A model generated the notes under the pieces. It made no database searches, was not told the origin of the DNA, and worked only from the letters and a program-made list of their open reading frames with translations. Shown here piece after piece: positions 6,914-9,519 of a stretch of DNA of 9,519 bases; positions within the stretch are counted from its first letter, which is position 1; every line of letters starts with the position of its first letter. The position numbers and the translations under genes are program-made. Source of the DNA: Nitrososphaerota archaeon (lineage in GTDB: Archaea; Thermoproteota; Nitrososphaeria_A; Caldarchaeales; Wolframiiraptoraceae); the NCBI GenBank assembly GCA_021160205.1, contig JAGHCZ010000074.1:1-9519 (forward strand), given 5' to 3'.

Positions 6914-7684
6914 TTAAGAATCCTCCTTGATTGATTTTCTAAACATTCTCCGCGCCCTCTCCTTAAATTCCCTCGACCCGGCTAGATCTCCGAAAACCTT
7001 TGATTCGAATTCCGATACCTCTGAAAACCTTCCATTCGAAGCAAGCATTATCGCGTATTTCAAGCTCTTTAAGGCTTTTTGGGGAAGACCGGCGAGGATG
7101 AATGCGAATCGCCTCACTTCTTCTTCAAAGCGTTCGCCGGAAATCAGCTTAGTTACCAAGCCAATTTCCACGGCCCTCTTAGCGTCGATCAATTCCCCTA
7201 GCATGAGAAGCTCCTTCGCCTTCGCGGCCCCGAGAAGCTTAATCAGCCTACAGGTCGCTGACGCACCTGGAATTATTCCAAGCTTTATCTCGGGTTGTCC
7301 GAAGACCGCGTCATCCGAGGCCAGCCTAAAATCGCATGCGAGAGCTAACTCGAGCCCACATCCCAAGCAGTATCCCCTGATCGCCGCTATCGTAGGCTTG
7401 GAGAGGGATTCAAGCTTGTTGAATACAGTTTTCCATCTTCGAGATCTGCTCTCCGCCTCGACCTCATTTAGGCTCATTAATTGCTCGAGGTCTGCTCCTG
7501 ATGAAAAGTTCTTTCCGCTTCCTAAGATCACCAAGACATGTACCTCTTTTTCCTCCTTCAAGGCGTCGAGGATCCCCTCGAGCTCATTTATCATTTCATC
7601 GGTTAGGGCGTTTAACTTCTCAGGCCGGTTAAGCATGAGCCAAGCCAATTTATCCTCCTTCTTGAAGAAAATGCTAGATGTCAT
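6914..7684 (-). CDS. Enoyl-CoA hydratase (crotonase family)
   Basis: This 256-residue protein, of normal crotonase length, is predicted to add water across trans-2-enoyl-CoA to give 3-hydroxyacyl-CoA in the cytoplasm. Both catalytic glutamates of true hydratases are present and spaced as in rat mitochondrial crotonase: Glu112 in LELALACD and Glu132 in FGQPEI. The oxyanion residue Ala64 lies in SSGADL. The second oxyanion position, normally Gly in a GGG run, is Cys109 (LGCGLE); since the backbone NH does the work, activity may survive. IIPGASATCRL (137-147) differs from the usual PGAGGTQRL. The ATG at 7684 overlaps the dehydrogenase stop as ATGA, with GGAGG 7 nt upstream inside the dehydrogenase gene, so the two are translationally coupled and likely act on the same acyl-CoA. 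Other crotonase-fold activities (isomerase, hydrolase) are less likely because both glutamates are kept. Confidence 0.9.
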   Translation of the reverse strand: MTSSIFFKKEDKLAWLMLNRPEKLNALTDEMINELEGILDALKEEKEVHVLVILGSGKNFSSGADLEQLMSLNEVEAESRSRRWKTVFNKLESLSKPTIAAIRGYCLGCGLELALACDFRLASDDAVFGQPEIKLGIIPGASATCRLIKLLGAAKAKELLMLGELIDAKRAVEIGLVTKLISGERFEEEVRRFAFILAGLPQKALKSLKYAIMLASNGRFSEVSEFESKVFGDLAGSREFKERARRMFRKSIKEDS

Positions 7685-8844
7685 CGCTTAGCCTCCGCGG
7701 CTTTAAACAAGCTTTTAAGTCCTTCATCCGGGCGATAGAGCTCGCAGCCATAGGCCTTCCACTTGTAAACCAAGGATTCATAAATTTTATCTAAGCCGAT
7801 CGACCTCAGCTCCGTAACTATCCCTTCAGGAAAGCCTAAAGCGAGCTTAGTCGCCTTATTCACCTCCTCTATTGAAGCCATGCCCGCCCTTAGGAGCTTG
7901 GCTATGGAATTCGCCGCCGGAGCGAGAATCGATGCAACGCTCACCTCGACCTTTCCGCTGATGGAATGCTGTTCAACTAGATCTAGGTGGTCGTGAAAAC
8001 CTCCGCCGCGATCTCTTCCCCAAAAATGCTGCTCATAAAATTTCTTAATCAGCGGAGAAAAGAGGATTAAGCCTCGATCCCTCCTCACGACCTCTCTCAT
8101 CGCGCAGTACACCACATCTATCCCGACGAAGTCCATGAGCTCAAAGGGGCCCATGGGAAGCCGAAGCTCTGTTCTGAACGCGTAGTCTATTTCTAAGATC
8201 GATGATTCCCCGCGAACTACGGTCCACGCGGCTTCATCTAGGATCGGGAGAAGTATTCTGTTCACCGTGAACGCCGGAACGTCTTTCCTGCAAAGCAAAA
8301 CCTCTTTCCCGAGAAATTTCGCGAAGCCCAGCGCCGCTCTAATAGTTTCCTCTGAGGCTTCTTTTCCGGGAATTACCTCGACGAGCTTGATGAGCTGAGG
8401 AGGATTGAAAAAGTGGATTCCCACAACTTTTCCCGGTCTTCGAGTTGCTGACGCCAGCTCTGTTATCGGGATGGTGCTCGTCGTAGAAGAAAGAATAGCA
8501 TGGGGAGGCGCTTTTTTATCAATCTCGTGGAAGATTCTAAGCTTGGTATCCGTGTCCTCGGTTATAGCCTCAATTATCAGATCGGATTCCCTAATAGCTC
8601 GACCAAACTCCGTGAGATAACTTATTCTACTCAAAGTCTCTTCCACGGCATCCTTCGGAAAACAATTCTTCTCAGCTAATTTTTCTAAGCTCCAAGCTAT
8701 CTTCTTTTCAGCTTTCCGAAGGGATTCACTCCGCCTCCCTATGAGCACCACGCTGCATCCCGCCATCGCTGCGAGCTGCGCAATCCCAGGCCCCATTCTT
8801 CCCGAGCCTATCACCGCTATTTTCTTGAGATCCGGCGCCTTCAT
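7681..8844 (-). CDS. 3-hydroxyacyl-CoA dehydrogenase with two C-terminal helical domains
   Basis: This 387-residue cytoplasmic enzyme interconverts 3-hydroxyacyl-CoA and 3-oxoacyl-CoA. The Rossmann domain (about 6-187) begins with GSGRMG (13-18). Catalytic residues fit the family: Ser123, His144 in GIHFFNPP, Glu156 in KLVEVIPG and Asn195. The first C-terminal domain is at about 190-290 and a second, shorter copy at about 300-385, as in archaeal and two-domain bacterial forms. At the end of the second strand, where NAD-specific members have an acidic residue, this one reads IGRR (35-38), which points to NADP(H). The ATG at 8844 is preceded by a T-rich box; two nearby upstream ATGs are in other frames. 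Its stop overlaps the hydratase start by 4 bp. Together the two match, in order and total size (643 residues), the dehydrogenase-hydratase fusion of other archaea. Confidence 0.92.
   Translation of the reverse strand: MKAPDLKKIAVIGSGRMGPGIAQLAAMAGCSVVLIGRRSESLRKAEKKIAWSLEKLAEKNCFPKDAVEETLSRISYLTEFGRAIRESDLIIEAITEDTDTKLRIFHEIDKKAPPHAILSSTTSTIPITELASATRRPGKVVGIHFFNPPQLIKLVEVIPGKEASEETIRAALGFAKFLGKEVLLCRKDVPAFTVNRILLPILDEAAWTVVRGESSILEIDYAFRTELRLPMGPFELMDFVGIDVVYCAMREVVRRDRGLILFSPLIKKFYEQHFWGRDRGGGFHDHLDLVEQHSISGKVEVSVASILAPAANSIAKLLRAGMASIEEVNKATKLALGFPEGIVTELRSIGLDKIYESLVYKWKAYGCELYRPDEGLKSLFKAAEAKR
7692..7696 (-). promoter_or_regulatory. Shine-Dalgarno site for enoyl-CoA hydratase inside the upstream gene
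   Basis: On the minus strand GGAGG lies in the last codons of the dehydrogenase gene, 7 nt before the hydratase ATG at 7684. With the ATGA stop/start overlap it argues that the pair is a true two-gene arrangement with coupled translation rather than a fusion broken by a sequencing error. Confidence 0.65.
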
Positions 8845-8870
8845 GTGGCCATCATGAATCGAGTAAAGGA

Positions 8871-8881
8871 TCCTAAAAAAG
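8871..8881 (-). promoter_or_regulatory. Possible TATA box of the dehydrogenase/hydratase operon
   Basis: On the minus strand the run CTTTTTTAGGA lies about 32 bp before the ATG at 8844, with no Shine-Dalgarno in between. A second candidate, CCTTTACT, is nearer, at about 22 bp. Either would give a message with little or no leader. The assignment is by position only. Confidence 0.35.
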
Positions 8882-8898
8882 GAAATGTTAAAGGGGGA

Positions 8899-8906
8899 GA
8901 TATAAG
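8899..8906 (+). promoter_or_regulatory. TATA box of the 54-residue protein gene
   Basis: GATATAAG is centred about 26 bp before the ATG at 8929 and follows a purine-rich stretch (8891-8898) that could act as BRE. The spacing is ideal for a leaderless archaeal gene and supports the small gene being expressed. Confidence 0.5.
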
Positions 8907-8928
8907 GTGATTTCTTGGTGCAGTCTTC

Positions 8929-9093
8929 ATGGGTCTTCCGGACGATCTTTTAGATAGGGTGAAAAAGTTAGGAACGCCTGGATATATGCTTCCATCGGAT
9001 TTCGAGATGATCGTGAAAGAATTGATGCACCTGAAAGCGGAGATAGAGAAAATAAAGGATGCTTTGAGAAAACATGGAATTAAAATCGACTAG
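8929..9093 (+). CDS. Small coiled-coil protein, 54 residues, unknown function
   Basis: This short frame encodes 54 residues. After a leader of about 24 residues (LPDDLLDRV, then GTPGYMLPSDF), the C-terminal half shows an unbroken heptad pattern: Phe25, Ile28, Leu32, Leu35, Ile39, Ile42 and Leu46 at alternating 3- and 4-residue steps, with charged residues elsewhere. This predicts a helix that self-associates as a coiled coil, ending in KHGIKID. There is no signal peptide, membrane segment, Cys pair or DNA-binding motif. Support for a real gene comes from a well-placed TATA box, a heptad-ordered product and the tight fit between neighbours. It is divergent from the dehydrogenase operon (84 bp between starts) and its stop overlaps that of the PfkB kinase on the other strand. 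I do not recognise the family. Confidence 0.7.
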   Translation: MGLPDDLLDRVKKLGTPGYMLPSDFEMIVKELMHLKAEIEKIKDALRKHGIKID

Positions 9094-9519
9094 ATTTTTT
9101 CGATCAACTCGTAAACGATCTCCGCTCTGCGGCCAACCTCTTTCTTTGCCGATTGAGCTAGAAGAGGATAAAATCCCCGCTCTTCTACCACTATTGAAGC
9201 AGCTGCGGACCCCATAGCCGCGGCCCACTTCACGTCTCTAGAGTCCAAGTACTCCGCGATGAAAGCTCCTCCGAAAACGTCTCCAGCGCCCGTCGGATCT
9301 TTTTCCAATGTTTTGAAGCAGGGAACTTTAATGCGTTTTTCTCTATGGGAAATTATTGCTCCGTCTTTTCCTAAAGTCAGGATCAGCACTTCAGGACCTA
9401 TGGATTCTAAGCGGTTTAACATTTCCTCGATTCCCGAGGCTTGCGCTAGAAGTCTGGCCTCTTCTTTCGATATCCTCAAAGACCAGAGCTTCGGGAACTT
9501 TAGGTCTAATCTTTTAAGC
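9090..9519 (-). CDS. PfkB-family carbohydrate or nucleoside kinase, C-terminal part
   Basis: The last 143 codons of a ribokinase/PfkB-family kinase are present; the frame stays open to the right edge, so the start lies outside the window. A TTG at 9479 is an internal leucine rather than a start, because conserved-looking sequence continues upstream of it. The family's second signature is seen as DPTGAGDVFGGAF, with the GAGD anion hole and catalytic Asp; upstream are the ISKEEARLL element and the TLGKDGA strand-turn that lines the ATP site. The helix after it (AAAMGSAAASIVVEERG) is the usual nucleotide-side helix. Members phosphorylate ribose, fructose, ribose-1-phosphate, adenosine and other sugars or nucleosides; the substrate-binding half is missing here, so the substrate is open. 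Its stop codon shares bases with the stop of the small coiled-coil gene. Confidence 0.88.
   Translation of the reverse strand, partial: LKRLDLKFPKLWSLRISKEEARLLAQASGIEEMLNRLESIGPEVLILTLGKDGAIISHREKRIKVPCFKTLEKDPTGAGDVFGGAFIAEYLDSRDVKWAAAMGSAAASIVVEERGFYPLLAQSAKKEVGRRAEIVYELIEKI
9095..9100 (+). terminator. T-tract terminator after the small coiled-coil gene
   Basis: Six consecutive T bases begin 2 nt after the TAG at 9091-9093. Archaeal polymerases stop at such T-runs without a hairpin. The tract lies inside the final codons of the opposing kinase gene, where it reads as Lys/Ile codons, so it may simply be coding bias. Confidence 0.35.

Noticed and set aside
6339..6917. A 192-codon open frame on the plus strand opposite the ZIP transporter
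   Set aside because: The product is Pro/Ser/Ile-rich with no family motif; the minus frame has HNVPEG/QNIPEG and clear membrane helices.
6927..7691. A 254-codon open frame on the plus strand opposite nearly all of the enoyl-CoA hydratase gene
   Set aside because: It mirrors the hydratase frame; its product is Ser/Pro/Leu-rich without a recognisable motif, while the minus strand carries both catalytic glutamates and a ribosome site.
7675..7700. Dehydrogenase/hydratase boundary as a broken fusion gene (frameshift)
   Set aside because: A clean stop, an ATGA overlap and a GGAGG at proper distance argue for two real genes.
1..9519. Defence system, mobile element, CRISPR or tRNA
   Set aside because: No direct-repeat array, transposase or integrase motif, terminal inverted repeats or tRNA-like T-arm was found; all long frames are housekeeping-type families with similar codon use.

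Overview
The window looks like archaeal chromosome, most likely from a thermophilic member of the Thermoproteota/Korarchaeota side (TACK). This rests on AGA/AGG and ATA codon preference, TATA-like boxes about 25-30 bp ahead of start codons (leaderless style), Shine-Dalgarno motifs used only for some genes, and enzyme variants typical of archaea. The exact lineage cannot be read from the window. No rRNA, tRNA, CRISPR, insertion sequence or long repeat is visible. Coding density is very high: the longest gap is about 100 bp, and convergent genes are 5, 2 and -4 bp apart.

Layout. At 1-134 (minus) is the N-terminus of a membrane-anchored protein cut by the window edge. It diverges from a thioredoxin-reductase-like flavoprotein (200-1150, plus). 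Next comes an ABC-2 export pair, ATPase (1193-1909) and NatB-like permease (1911-3224), which converges on a uridine phosphorylase (3230-4057, minus). The phosphorylase shares a 70-bp divergent promoter region with a class I aminotransferase (4128-5438, plus) carrying an unusual N-terminal extension. An HD-domain phosphohydrolase (5541-6098, plus) converges on a three-gene minus-strand cluster read from right to left: 3-hydroxyacyl-CoA dehydrogenase (8844-7681), enoyl-CoA hydratase (7684-6914, overlapping by ATGA) and a GufA/ZIP-type metal transporter (6886-6101). A 54-residue coiled-coil protein (8929-9093, plus) follows, sharing its stop-codon bases with a PfkB-family sugar or nucleoside kinase (9090-9519, minus, cut by the window edge).

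How the genes work together. The dehydrogenase and hydratase should catalyse consecutive steps between a 3-oxoacyl-CoA and an enoyl-CoA, and look like a split, translationally coupled form of the bifunctional fusion found in other archaea. The ABC ATPase and permease form one exporter. The phosphorylase and PfkB kinase could both serve nucleoside salvage, but they are about 5 kb apart and the link is speculative. The other genes look like housekeeping neighbours.

I see no clear defence system or mobile island. The observations most worth a second look are: the aminotransferase extension, which resembles the last two helices of an AroQ chorismate mutase; the cofactor-site changes in the thioredoxin-reductase-like protein and in the hydroxyacyl-CoA dehydrogenase; the split dehydrogenase/hydratase pair; and the small coiled-coil gene.
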